NCBI GenBank assembly: GCA_030549495.1 | Contig: JAUIRK010000971.1 | Span: 1,281,233-1,345,232 of the forward strand | DNA: 64,000 nucleotides | Reading direction: 5' to 3' | Source: Nectonema munidae | Lineage: Eukaryota; Nematomorpha; Nectonematoida; Nectonematidae | In this document: in pieces, positions 27,960-39,140 of the stretch | How the letters are laid out: every line of letters starts with the position of its first letter | Position numbering within the stretch: the first letter of the stretch is position 1 | Program-made: the position numbers and the translations under genes | Notes under the pieces: generated by a model | What the model saw: the letters and a program-made list of their open reading frames with translations, nothing else | Told to the model about the DNA's origin: nothing | Database searches by the model: none

Positions 27960-29715
27960 TCATGAATTAAAGAAAATCAGATGTGTGGGAACATTTTTTA
28001 AGAAAAAATAAGGATGAAGCTGAATGTTTACAATGTAATAAGGTATTAAAATCTGTTGGAGGTTCGACTTCTGGTTTGAAGGCCCATCTGAGTAAAGTTC
28101 ACAACATAAACAAGCATTTCGAAAATGATACAGGTCAATGTAGCAAAAGCAATAAAACCTTAGAACAATTTATAACCAAGAAATCGCAAAATTGCAAGAA
28201 TGGCATGCAAGGATGGGTTTTGCTTTAAACAAATGGCATCAAGCCATTTCATTCATAATAAAATCACTCTTCTGGTTAAAGAAAGATTAAAAGATTTTAA
28301 TTTAGATCTAGATTGCCATGTAGTAGGTGTGACTGCAGACAGTGCTTCATTAATGGTCAAGTTTGGTAGGGAAACCCAATTTATTCATCAACAGTTTCTC
28401 GCACACGCTTGTCATCTTAGTATCTGTGATTATTTCCATGGAAAAAAGCAACATTCAGCAGAGGAAATAGAAGTAACGGTCACAGAAGAGGATGAATTCA
28501 ATCAGATTCTTGAAGATTGTGAGTATACCTTTGGAATTGGATATTTTGAAGAATTTCAAGAGGAAGACATTATTTCAGGGCTTTCACTTAATCGAGGTAA
28601 CTATTATGGGTTAATTTCAAAAGTTCGTAAAGTCTACAAGATCTTTAGAAAGTCACCCTTGAAAAATGATTATTTACAAGAAATTGTTGAAACTAACGTG
28701 GAAAAAGAGATGAAATTGATACTAGATGTTAAAACAAGGTGGAATAGCACCATTGCAAAGATTACCAGATTTTGCGAACTAAAGAAATGCATCCCCACTG
28801 TTTTGAGAAAATGTGAAATTTCTCAAGTCATCACTGAGAATGAATGGAAAGATTTGGAGGATCTTGTACAAATCCTTCGACCACTTGAAATAGTCTTAAT
28901 GGACTTTCTTTAAAAGATGCTACAATTTTGAAAGGACAACATGAAGTTCATTACCAATGAATTAAAAAGCCAGCATTCTATGTTAGCTTTAATATTAAAG
29001 GAAAGTTTGCATAATCGCTATTCTTCAAGAAGACTGGAAATCGAATATGGATTGATCAAGTACTTAGAAGACTTTAACCCTTTCGTGACCAGAAAAATCA
29101 GACGATATTTATTAAAAAGCAGAAGATTCATATACAAAAATATTTGAAAAAGCAGACGAAGGTAAACTTGTTTATTTATCATATATGATACACTGATCAC
29201 GAAAGGGTGAATAAGTGCAGCAAGCTTAGAAGCAAGTGCAGTATCAAAGTAACATGACACAACTGATCATTTTCATTCGCCTACACATAAAATAGACAGT
29301 TAAAACATTTAAAAGATTGTTTCCATTGAAAGTAGCTAGTCAAGATGAAGAAATTGTCCCCATCGAGGGCAATCAAATTAGCGATTCAACACAAATCTGT
29401 TGTTCAAGGCAACATTAGGTATAGCGACTTAATGCTTGTTAGATATGAAAAAGAAATTTCAAACAAAAATAAAAAAACAAAACTTTCTCAACCTGATGTT
29501 GATCTAATGGAAGAAATGGAAGTAACTGGAAAGAGGACTGAGAACCTTGAATTGCTCTACCAATCTTTGCTATAACACTTAATGCCACTAACGTAGAATC
29601 TGAAACGGCTTTCTCTGCTGCTGGATATTTTATTTCTAAACTTCGCTCTCAATTAGCTCCCAAGACATTTGATGCATTATTCTTTTTGTGTTGTTTCTTT
29701 AATAATTACAAATAA
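27960..29715 (+). pseudogene. BED-finger hAT transposase (ZBED1/4-like), disrupted
   Basis: Starts with a BED zinc finger: VWEHFLRKNKDEAECLQCNK then a GLKAHLSKVH ligand set (C-x2-C ... H-x4-H) at 27981-28110. After a gap it continues at 28240-28913: DCHVVGVTADSASLMVKFG, FLAHACHLSICDYF, LDVKTRWNSTIAKITRFCEL and DLVQILRPLEIVLMDF, the RNase H-fold core of hAT transposases. The end at 29580-29715 reads NATNVESETAFSAAGYFISK and then LRSQLAPKTFDALFFL, the C-terminal dimerisation domain with the catalytic Glu region. Breaks lie between the finger and the core, and near 29000-29350, where a MITE also interrupts the frame. Confidence 0.85.
29078..29207. mobile_element. TTAA MITE, subfamily B, copy inside hAT 5
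   Basis: Left target TTAA at 29074-29077; the right target is eroded to TGAA. It starts CCCTTTCGTGACCAGAAAAA and ends GATCACGAAAGGG, so the terminal repeats pair. It carries CAGACGATATTTA and GCAGACGAAGG boxes. It interrupts the hAT coding region and is therefore younger than that element. Confidence 0.8.
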
Positions 29716-30279
29716 AGCAATTTCTTTTAATACACGAATAATTTTTAATTATAAGCGAATTTAATAGGAAATCGTTTTTACTCTTGTCATTTTTCAAAAG
29801 ACTATTGTTTTATTTCATCTTCAAGATTCAGGAATAAAAGTTTGTTGTTTGTTTAAAGTTTAAAGAAGAAATATAAAATATGTTTATAGAAAGTTGTTTT
29901 CGTAAACACCCTGTAAAAATGCATTTAATAGAAAAATAAATTAATATGATAAGAGCGGTAAAAACGGGTAATGATGTCGGTAATTTATCGCTAGTTCAAA
30001 AGTTGGGTAATGTTTACACCCTAGTTGCAATATAAGACATAGGTCAAATGCATCGATAATAATTTGTCAAACCCTAATATCTTACCCGTCTCCCCTACTC
30101 GAAAATTAACTCCATCCTCGAGGGCTGCAAGTAGCCGGTTGGAAACGACTGATATAATGAAAACTGGATGAAATGTGATGTTTAGTTTTTATGTTAAACT
30201 TAGATATGGGATGTAAAAGATATTTAGCAATTGTATTATGTAGTGATTGAAAAGTGGTTAGAGAATAAAGTTAGTTTAA

Positions 30280-30399
30280 CCGGTTATCGACCACAGTTGA
30301 CTTTACAAAAATAAAATCGTCTGTGTTTATCAATGCTCTTTAATACAAATCTTGTGCTTTATATTAGATATCGTCTGATTATTCTGGTCGTTAACGGGT
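30280..30399. mobile_element. TTAA MITE, subfamily B, copy 3
   Basis: TTAA at 30276-30279 and 30400-30403. It starts CCGGTTATCGACCACAG and ends TTCTGGTCGTTAACGGG. It aligns, in reverse orientation, with the element at 22118-22246. Confidence 0.8.
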
Positions 30400-30409
30400 T
30401 TAAAACTAA

Positions 30410-30850
30410 TGGAAAGTAGTAGGGCAAATATGCATAATCATTACGCCATATTTTGTATTAGAAATACGCAAGTTACTAGGGCAAAAATTCAAAACATTTT
30501 CTTTAGTTGAAAGATTTTGTCGCAAAAAAAGAGACTTAGGAAGATTTCACGGTATTAATGTTATCGAAACAAAATATCAACGCACTATATATAAGAAAAT
30601 GTGTTCTGAAAAAACTTGATGGCTTTTGATGTTGATGTATTATCAAAGGAAAATTTTTTGTGGTTTACTGTAATATAGTATTGCTGAATGAATACCACTG
30701 TTTTTTTTATATATCCTGCTTTCATCATATTTTAAGTATATTTATTTAACTTTTTTTGTTCAGACAACCATTAGTCTCTTACGATCAGATATAAATCTTT
30801 CATGGAAATAATGTCAGAATACATACAAGTTATACATGCTTTATTTTTTC
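30410..30850. other. No feature recognised
   Basis: AT-rich sequence; nothing recognised. Confidence 0.4.
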
Positions 30851-30859
30851 AGTTAATAT

Positions 30860-30902
30860 ACGTGCTATTATACGAGTCGCTTATCCTCGTATAATAGCAC
30901 GT
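30860..30902. repeat. Perfect 17-bp hairpin
   Basis: ACGTGCTATTATACGAG (30860-30876) and its exact reverse complement (30886-30902) are separated by a 9-nt spacer. No terminator-like T-run is present. Function unknown. Confidence 0.85.
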
Positions 30903-30909
30903 AATGAGT

Positions 30910-32500
30910 GCGTTTCAAGACTGCATATTCTATTCTTCAATTAATGAGTTCGCAAACAAATTCGCGATATATAAACGAAGTTGAATAATTATATTCAGAT
31001 CGAAAGTTTCTGCAATATTTTTACTCTGAAATAGCTTTGGTCCTTTTTTATACTTCTTGTTTCCAATAATTCTTTCATAAACACAAAATAATAAAAAAGT
31101 AGTTAACAATTTCAGGAAATGAAAAAGCTTTGATTTTATATTAAAAAAACATTAAACATTTCGTTAAAATTCATTTTATAGCTTTTTTTTTTTAATTTTT
31201 TCTAGAAAAAGACTTTTACAGATTAGAAGATAACATTTTTTTAAACATCAAGGACATAAAAATTAGAGGAAAACTATTACACATAATCTGTTTTGTCAGA
31301 AAAATATGAGAGGTTATCGCACGTTTTCATTTTTTTTACGTGTCAGAAGAGAGTGTTTAAAAATTATGATGGGTTATCATCTCCCATGTTCAACACCTTC
31401 ATTTTGGAATATATTACTGGTCTGGTAGGACCACGGGAGATAATAAAAAAACTAGATGTATAGAAAATATATGTAAGATACAAAGTATAGCGTTTGCCAG
31501 ACATACTATATATGAAAGTTTACAAATGTCAACTTTGCTAAGTAGACAACTCGTCAAAAGCTGTCAAGAGAGATCAGCGCTCGAAAGTGACCAAAAACTA
31601 GTTCTCGTCATTTGCAACGACCCCTTTTACTTACTATTAACTCATTGAAAGAGATCATAAAACTAAGTAAAAAACAAAATTGGACTTTTTTATTGTACTC
31701 CTCGGTTATGGTGAAACCCGCTTTGTACGAACTAAACAACAGTTCCCCTTCAACTTCGTTATTCTGAGGATTTACCATATGTCTTTAAGAATTGAAATTG
31801 CCAAATGGCGAGACAGTTATAAAATAAACAATTAAAGACTTTCAGGTTATACAGCTTTCTTTTAAAGTTTGGAAAAATAAAAAAAACTCTAGAAAAGTCA
31901 CTCTTAAAATGAATTCTTAAAATGAAATTACTTAGACAAAAAAACGTATATTCAAAACTTATAATGCAATATAAATAAAACAAAACTCATTTCAGAGTAT
32001 TTTCCTTTTACTCTAAATATTATATATCATTTTATTAAAAAGTCTGTCTGGCTGTCTTATTTATATTATCTTTTAACTCTATGAATTAAATGATTTTAAA
32101 TCTTGCTTTTTTAATTATTATTTCAAGTTTTTAGCTGTTTTCTAATGAATTTTGTTTACACTTCTCATAATAATCATCGTTTTTTTAATTTGATAAGGTA
32201 GTTAAGATTACATTATTTGAATTGATTTTTTAATTATTGTTTGCTACTTTTAAATTGTTTCTAACATCAATGAAATTAGTTAAATTATTTCGTTAATTGT
32301 TAAATATATCTTTCTTTAATAATAATTTACAAACTTTAGAAAGTAAACGAACTATTATATTACTAGATGAAAGTAATAAAGATACCATAACTATGGTAAT
32401 TCTAAAAATAGTGAGGTTTACTATACATTTTAAGTAATCATTACTAATTTTTTTTATGAGTGTAGTGTTCGTTATTTAACGCAAGTTAACGAAATTCTTT
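30910..32500. other. Unassigned AT-rich stretch
   Basis: No gene is recognised. If the exon pair at 32507 and 33173 is real, upstream exons of that gene could lie here. Confidence 0.35.
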
Positions 32501-32506
32501 ACATAG

Positions 32507-33254
32507 TTTGTACTAATTTCTCTGTTGAGTTTTACAATACTCATCTGCTACAAGTTTTGATATCTTCCAAAATCTCAAGAGTTTGGACACCTGAGACAAC
32601 CCCTCATAATTCCTTTCATTATCCATTTTTAAAGTCTAGGCAGTATTATGAAGACGGATGGTATGTTTTCTTTTTAAATCGAATTTTATAAGCAGACTAT
32701 TTTTATTTTAGGGACACTATTTTCACACTGATCATCAAATGCATTGATTATTGATATACAACATGTCAAATGAATAATTGAAGCGGTGAAAAATTACATA
32801 AAATTACTAAACCTATGATGCTTTATTAAATCAGTGAAATTTCCTAAAAAAACAAAAATTGAACATCGAAATTTTAATCAAACTAAAAAATTGAATATTA
32901 ATTATAATCGGTAATAGATTTCAAGAGCATATTACTGAATTAATTTTGGATATAGACAGATATATTCATTTTATTGAGCAACTGATAGTGATAGTAGTAA
33001 AATATTAGTAAAAATCATTCTACGTTTGTTGAAGCAGAAAATGATGTATAGCTTTAAGCTTGTAAATATTTTTACACAGTTGCATGAGTTTTTTAATAGT
33101 TAACAATATTTATGTGTATAAATTTAATAATATAGTTTTATAAAATAATTTTTTAGCTTCATCCTCCATTAGGCTCACTCCTCTAAGATGGTTGAAGAGT
33201 GATTATTTCACTGACGGTATTTTGAAAAGGTTTACCGTACCTTCATTTATATAA
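32507..33254 (+). CDS. Tentative 3' end of an unidentified host gene (two exons)
   Basis: Exon-like segment 32507-32660 follows an acceptor TTTACATAG and ends at GGATG|GTATGT. In one frame it reads CTNFSVEFYNTHLLQVLISS, KISRVWTPETTPHNSFHYPF and LKSRQYYEDG. A second segment, 33173-33254, follows an acceptor CTCCATTAG and, with the phases agreeing, continues WLTPLRWLKSDYFTDGILKR then FTVPSFI and stop. The peptide is rich in Trp, Tyr and Pro, unlike the low-complexity translations nearby. I do not recognise the family, and neither segment begins with a Met, so more exons would have to lie upstream. This could also be chance open sequence. Confidence 0.33.
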
Positions 33255-33852
33255 CTTTCAATTCTACCTAAAATAGGCCTGCTAGAGTTTTATATTATTA
33301 AACCGGCACAAAATTGCTATTGAAAAGAGTCAAGAACAAAAAATGTAAAAGATGAGTTTTTTTACTAAAAAAGAATAAACTCTCCCATTTGCAGCTAAAT
33401 TTTTCTGGACTGTTTTTTTGGCATATAAGATTAGTTAATAAAAACCGGGATTTATATAAATTTTCCACAATTCCATTGTTAAGCGACGTCAAAACCGCGA
33501 TAATCTCAGAAAACCAGGACATCTGTCAACTCTAAACTAAGACCAATTTCTTTATTAAAACAGTATTTTATCTAGTGTGCCAATATTTTAATAGTTTTTG
33601 CTTAATTACTTGTTTATTTTTGGAATATACTTTTTAATTGATTAATTCTAATATACTGACTTTTTTTTCTTTAATTTTTTTTGATTGCCCCTCTTTATTT
33701 GATTAAATGATTCGCAAGGAGTAAAATTAATTTGTTTATTATTAGAATAGAAGACAATTTATGTAGAATAAAATTTTTTATACTTTATATAACAACATTT
33801 CAAAGAGATAAAATTTTATATTTTTGGATGAATGGCAATAGTAACAAGATTT

Positions 33853-34488
33853 TTAACGATAAATGATATTGTCAATTTTGGAGTGGTAGATAGAGTTGAA
33901 TAGGCCAAGAGAGCCGGATAAAAGAGAGCCGATGGCGGAGGCAAGGGAAAGAAAATAGGACCAGCTTAAGTGATCTATAGAAATGAATCGGCGATCCAAA
34001 TTATGGAAGAATTGTAAGCTGGCATCAGCGCTCAGTGACTTCATTTTAGAAGCAAAGATGATGCAGCCAATCAGAGCACACGTTCCAGACACAATGAAGG
34101 ATGTGTAAATCAGATGATCAAGTGACTGACAAAATTTTCTCTTGTAGAATCCAAAGATTATGAGGGAGGACATTGCTGAAATGGAGGCGCAGAATAGGGA
34201 AATCAAGATTAGGATCTGTGAGCTGAAGAACCAGACAGGCAAAGATCTGTTTGTATTGGTATAAGAGGGGTATGTGGCATAGTTGTTGTATGATCTTGTG
34301 GTCACTTGATTCCAATAAAATTTGCAGGAGCTGTCAACACAGTACTGCAGAATTCCAATTTTCCCGCGAAACGTTTTGGCCCAAAAGTTTGTGAAGACGC
34401 TAATAAAGCTGAGAGCTGTGTAAATGAAGATACAATCATACTTTTGAATTTGGTCTATGAAGGAAGATCTAACGTAAACTTTCACCAT
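33853..34488 (-). CDS. Claudin/PMP22-like four-helix membrane protein
   Basis: An open frame of 211 codons in one piece on the minus strand. It has four hydrophobic segments, at about residues 17-37 (CIFIYTALSFISVFTNFWA), 85-110 (FFSSQILILISLFCASISAM), 124-148 (HLIYTSFIVSGTCALIGCII) and 173-198 (SWSYFLSLASAIGSLLSGSL). The first loop carries GILQYCVDSSC, which resembles the GLW-x2-C-x(n)-C signature of claudins, with Ile-Leu in place of Leu-Trp and a short Cys spacing. The overall plan fits the PMP22/claudin superfamily, found at cell junctions and plasma membranes. The ATG at 34488 is preceded by an in-frame stop, so a single coding exon is possible. A reverse-strand AATAAA lies at 33734-33739, about 115 bp past the stop. 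Base composition is richer in GC than the flanks. Exact subfamily uncertain. Confidence 0.65.
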   Translation of the reverse strand: MVKVYVRSSFIDQIQKYDCIFIYTALSFISVFTNFWAKTFRGKIGILQYCVDSSCKFYWNQVTTRSYNNYATYPSYTNTNRSLPVWFFSSQILILISLFCASISAMSSLIIFGFYKRKFCQSLDHLIYTSFIVSGTCALIGCIIFASKMKSLSADASLQFFHNLDRRFISIDHLSWSYFLSLASAIGSLLSGSLGLFNSIYHSKIDNIIYR

Positions 34489-34619
34489 CACATCCCCAAA
34501 ATTGGTACAAAATCTTCAATTCACAAGGCTAAAATAAACGAAAAAATGTATTCCAGTATATTCTTTCAGGCGTGTAGTTACAAACGTCTAAAATATTAAA
34601 AGTCCCAAATTTAATATGA

Positions 34620-35975
34620 GTATGAGGATTTCTTGAAAATTAAAAAAAATTCATATATTATCAAATTATCTTAAAATAAAATTTCCTATTAAATTAGAAT
34701 TATCAACTAAAAAATTAATATTGGACGTCATTTTGATATTTAATTTTTATACAAATGATTGATAGGAAAATATTTCTGTTTCATATATTTATTTGCTTTG
34801 TTACAATTTCATTTGATTATATCACATTAACTGCTATTAGTAACCAGAAATGATGAAATAGAAAGTTTTGCGCTAGAAATCGTTTGTGAATGATATAATG
34901 TTTTTATAGCATTATTAAAATTTTAAAATATATAATTGCACACATTTGAAGAAAGGATAGTTTCAAATTCGGTTGCGATTGATTTTGAAATGCTGAACGC
35001 TTTACTTCTATTAAATTAGTTATTAGCTCTTTTCATTGAAATAAAGTGTGATGAGAGGCATTGACCCTGACATTATTAGGGATTTTTAAATTTTTTTTTT
35101 GAAAAAACCATTTTATAAATGAATTATTATAATTATAAAAGAACCAAAAAATATTTATGCTAATAGGATCATATTTCGACTCTAAGCAATGAAAAAGAAA
35201 AAAATATTTTTGAAATTCCATTGTGATTACTAAAGTTATTTTTTTCTTTTAAAAATTTCAAACTAGTTTCATCACCCTCAAAATTTTAAAAAGATTTTTA
35301 ACATGTGATGAATTATTTTTAGTTATTTTTGTAGTATTATTATAACGAAATTTTTTGAATAGGAATGTTTAAGCTAAAACAAAAGAATCAACTCGTTTTC
35401 GTATTAAAATTTTAAATTTGGAATGATAAAGTTATTTTAGTTACGAAAAAGTGTTGAGATGATTGACCATAAAATTTGTTAAATAATAATTAAGCTAGAA
35501 AATACCTTACATTTCTGCATTATATATATTATTATATATTTTTGCATTACCATTTGGTATATATAATATTTTCGTCAAAAATATTTTCCAAATAATGTAT
35601 ATATGAGATTCTACCAAACCGGAAATATTTTCTGACTAAAATCATAAATGAAAAGTCATTTCAATACGGCGGGTTGGAATAGACGCCTATATATGCAACA
35701 TTGCTAGAGATCGAATCTCAATTCGATTTTTAACGTCTAATTCAACCAAAATTTCAAGAAATAGTAGCGAGAATTGCTCTTAGAGGTTGACTGACATCGA
35801 TATCCTTGCCTCAAGGAAAGCACATTATTTATGCAAGAATAGAATTTACTTTTTTCAGTTGGAGGTTGCTGTTTAAAGAGAATTACCTTTCCAGTTTTTA
35901 ATGTAATGCATAAAATATTTTTCATTATAAAATTTCAACAGTGTAGCTAATGTAGACACTAAGCTTTGCATTATA
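34620..35975. other. Intergenic, no feature recognised
   Basis: Very AT-rich DNA upstream of the claudin-like gene. Local TATATA palindromes occur near 35521-35610. No gene is seen. Confidence 0.4.
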
Positions 35976-35977
35976 TA

Positions 35978-36290
35978 TTCAAATGAATTAAAAAATTTGT
36001 TGAAAAATTTTAAATTTATTTTTTATAATAAAAAAAAACTTTAAAAAGTATTTTTTTATTATAAAAAATAAATTTAAAATTAATTTTTAAAAATAATAAA
36101 ATAATAAAATAAATAAATGAATTAAAAAATTTGTTGAAAAATTTTAAATTTATTTTTTATAATAAAAAAATACTTTTTAAAGTTTTTTCTTTTTAAAGTT
36201 TTTTTTTATTATAAAAAATAAATTTAAAATTTTTCAACAAATTTTTTAATTCATTTATTTATTTTATTATTTTATTATTTTTTTTATTAT
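35978..36290. repeat. AT-rich compound inverted repeat
   Basis: A segment of about 55 bp beginning AATGAATTAAAAAATTTG occurs at 35982 and 36117 in direct orientation. A third copy lies inverted at 36190-36255. The second and third copies plus flanking ATTTTATT runs make near-perfect arms of about 90 bp (36089-36180 against 36190-36283) with a spacer of about 10 bp. This is cruciform-capable sequence and probably a MITE or a local inverted duplication. Confidence 0.75.
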
Positions 36291-36294
36291 TTAT

Positions 36295-37055
36295 TCATTT
36301 TATTTATAAATTGTATCAAAAGATGTTGTAACGGATTTTCAAGATAATAAATATTTTAAATGAGGGAGGCCTTGAAGCCCACTTGGCCAATGATACGGTT
36401 ACGATAGAATATTTGCTATCATATCCATTTAACATATCATACGTATTAACGATAAAAAGTACGAAGAAATGAATTGACACCCGTAGATTTTAGTTGATCT
36501 CACGGTTCCTCCTTAAAGTAAAATAATTTTGGAAAAAAATTAATTTCGTGAAATTCGCAAACACAAAAGTTTGCGAACTTAATTTCTAGAGTTTCAAGTT
36601 TTGTTCTATGAAATTTTTTATAATATTTAAAATCTTTCATGTATAAAATTTAAAATCGCTATAATTTCCATATTAAGTGTTTAACAAGTAAAGAAAGCTA
36701 CATTTTTTAGGCTAAATATTTAAAATTTTAGAAATGTTTTATTAGTAAAATTAAATTTTCCCGAATTTGTTTTTGAACCATAATCCGCGATCTCTCGAAC
36801 TTAAAGTATCTAATTTATACTCCATATGATTAAGAACATAATCCTGTGTTCGAAATAGTGATAAAAGTCTTTCTTTCCATTTTTCATAGCTTCTATTCTA
36901 GACATTGTTTTCCTAAATGCAATCATTGGAGCAGCTTCAAGTGTTTGTACTTTACAAATACAGCTGTGCATACTCGTTTTTCTTGATCTAAATTCTAAAG
37001 AATAGAGGTCTAGATTTTATTTTAGCGTAAAACTACATTCATTAAGGTTGTTGTT
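36295..37055. other. No feature recognised
   Basis: AT-rich DNA without a recognisable gene or repeat. Confidence 0.4.
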
Positions 37056-37065
37056 GAGAGCAGTG

Positions 37066-37370
37066 GAGTAGCGAAAATTAAAAATGGGGTGGCACAAAGG
37101 GGGACTTTTTTTCCAAAAAATAAGAAATTCTAATTTCTTAGAAACTGTCAACAAGATTTTTTAATATAAAGTTAAAAAAGCCTGTCGAATTTTTGCGAAA
37201 AAATTACAACACTTCATGAATGCATATAGATTTATATTAGTTTTAAATTTTTAGGAGAATAAAAATGTGGGAGGGGGGGCACCTAGCGAAAATAGATTGA
37301 GGGAGGGGAGAGGGGAAAGGGAGGGGGGTACTGCACGACAGACCTGTCCTGGTTACGCTACTCGTTCATG
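37066..37370. mobile_element. Possible nonautonomous element with GAGTAGCG ends
   Basis: The left end reads CAGTGGAGTAGCGAAAAT, and the right end, on the minus strand, ACGAGTAGCGTAACCAGG, a weak inverted match (GAGTAGCG). A G-rich stretch at 37264-37331 with several runs of three to seven G could form a quadruplex. Similar GC-rich ends that resemble hAT-type MITEs are common in animal genomes. The target duplication was not found. Confidence 0.4.
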
Positions 37371-37639
37371 GTATAAAAGCCTTTAATTTTTCCAATTTTA
37401 TTTGAAGAATTTTACCTATCTGTCATTTAAAAAAACGTTATAATTTAATGTTATGCTAATGTTAATTTTTTGAGCTTTTATTGATTTTACTGTATCTCAT
37501 AAGCTTATTGTTATTTTTTAATAGAGCCGTACATCTCGATGGTAATTTCCATTAAACTTTGGCCCTATTTTTTAAAATATTTTTTTTAGTTGTCATTATC
37601 GCATCCATAGGGAAGAATAATCTTCCATAGCTGGATAAA

Positions 37640-37722
37640 TGGTAAGGATAGTCACGATCGGAATCGAACCTAGACCATCTGGATCACGACACTACGCTCC
37701 TACCACTAGGTCATCTGCCGTT
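37640..37722 (-). repeat. tRNA-like sequence (SINE head or pseudogene)
   Basis: On the minus strand: A-box-like TGACCTAGTGGTAGG (37702-37716) and a perfect B box GGTTCGATTCC (37660-37670). Overall it resembles a tRNA but the acceptor and T stems do not pair well, so it is not called a functional tRNA. It differs from the SINEs at 5495 and 25504. Confidence 0.6.
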
Positions 37723-37894
37723 TGTTTTTGAAATTTTCTTTTCTTGTTTTTTTAATAATCATCTAATTGTGAACGTGTATAATTTTTATTATGTTTTTTT
37801 GTCATTTAAATAAATCTTCGTCTTTTTACTTCTTATAATTTCTTCTTTTTACGTATTTATACAGCATAAACATCCATAATATTGCATGCATACA

Positions 37895-38195
37895 GGCCCA
37901 TAGCTATGACTTTTCAATTGGGAGGGCTGGAAAAATTGGGGGGGGGGGGGGGGGGCTAAATATTTTCACAAAAATTTTTTTGGTACTTATGGGTTATCTC
38001 TCCCCCATTCAAAAAATTTTTTTTAGTAAATTAGTGAAAAAAATTTTAAGGTGGGAGGGAGATAACTAATAAGTACCAAATTTTTATATATAGTCTAAAA
38101 ATAAACCATTTTTGAACCCTTTATTGATATCGAAATAACCTGAATCTGAGTTTGGGGGGCTTAGCTCCCTCCTGCCCTCGCTGGCCTGCATGCAT
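37895..38195. mobile_element. Foldback element with G-rich shoulders
   Basis: The outer ends CAGGCCCATAGC (37894) and, on the minus strand, CAGGCCAGCGAGGGC (near 38189) form a weak inverted pair. Inside is a G run (37939-37957) and a long imperfect hairpin: TTGGTACTTATGGGTTATCT near 37979 faces GATAACTAATAAGTACCAA near 38079. It looks like a nonautonomous element; class unclear. Confidence 0.5.
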
Positions 38196-38199
38196 AACA

Positions 38200-38820
38200 T
38201 AATGTAAAGATTTCAGAATAGGTACACGTTTACAAAACCTCTAATACTCTGGTTAGAGTACGATAGTCACCTGTTTGAGGTTATAACATGCAGGATCTGA
38301 TTTAGAGAAATGTGAAGCGATGCTTAAAATCAACCTACAAAATACAAAGGCTAATATCTTCGGCAATCTACATTTTATATAAAGAAGTGCAACTAAAAAT
38401 CCTTGTATTCTAGCTTCCATCTATAAAGACTACAACTATATCACTCTCAGTCATGAGTGATGGATTCGGTAAAAATTAAGCAATTATAATCATAAGCGAA
38501 TCTTAATTCTCCGATTAATTTAACTACTTTTAAACCATTTAAAATGCAATGTATAGTGTAATTATACAATGTTTTTTAAAATGCCATTGCCGAACCTTAT
38601 TTCGTAGTTCTGGTACTTGATAAAATTGCGTTTGCTTTTTTTCCTCTTTGCGGATTACTTTGGTATCGTATGTATATCTATGGACTGAAATTTTTTCAGA
38701 AATTAGGCAGTTAATCGATCTGTTAAAAGATAATACGCATTGAATTAACCGGCTAACGAAAGGACGGTTTATTACACCATCACCCGACATCAAGAAAATT
38801 ATTGAAGAAGAAAAAGGGGA
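38200..38820. other. Unassigned
   Basis: AT-rich. A minus-strand open frame of 84 codons (38539-38793) starts MMSGDGVINRPFVSRLIQ but resembles no family I know and has no supporting splice or promoter signal, so it is not called a gene. Confidence 0.3.
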
Positions 38821-38829
38821 AAAATAAAC

Positions 38830-39140
38830 AGATACAAAGTCTTACGGTTTACGGTAAATTCCGATCAGCACTAGAAGACGCTTGAAGTGGGTTTGCTTGA
38901 ATTTGGAACGCATCGCCTCGATCGTAGTATGTTCTCGCAGAAATGAAGAAAAATAAAAGCCCTTTTTATGGCGTTTGAACGGGGGGGGGGGGATTCAACG
39001 CTACTTCTATTTGCTCCAAACAGCGACACGATTAACGCGATTGCATTAACAGTAGCTTCTTTATATATACGCCATCATAATGCGTGTATAAGATCTGATA
39101 GCGTGCCCGCACGTATTAATACATTATCCATCTTTTGATT
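38830..39140. other. CpG-richer block with a G run
   Basis: More GC and more CpG than its surroundings (several CGAT, ACGC and GCGA words) and a run of G at 38981-38993. On the minus strand a TATATATAAAG lies near 39060. It might be a promoter region or a decayed mobile element; no coding sequence can be tied to it. Confidence 0.3.

Larger units (their letters stand above)
26986..30023 (+). mobile_element. hAT transposon 5 with inverted repeats and eroded 8-bp duplication
   Basis: The left end reads TAGGGAGTAAACATCGG; the right end, on the minus strand, TAGGGTGTAAACATTACCC. The flanking octamers are GTTGTACT (26978-26985) and GTTGCAAT (30024-30031), six of eight alike. Subterminal ATTACCGG / ACCGACA motifs are present at both ends. 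The 3.0-kb body carries a BED-finger transposase on the + strand. A TTAA MITE (29078-29207) is inserted within its coding region. Confidence 0.85.

Noticed and set aside
37640-37722. Functional tRNA gene on the minus strand
   Set aside because: The A and B boxes are present but the acceptor and T stems do not pair and the anticodon arm is unclear; a SINE head or pseudogene is more likely.
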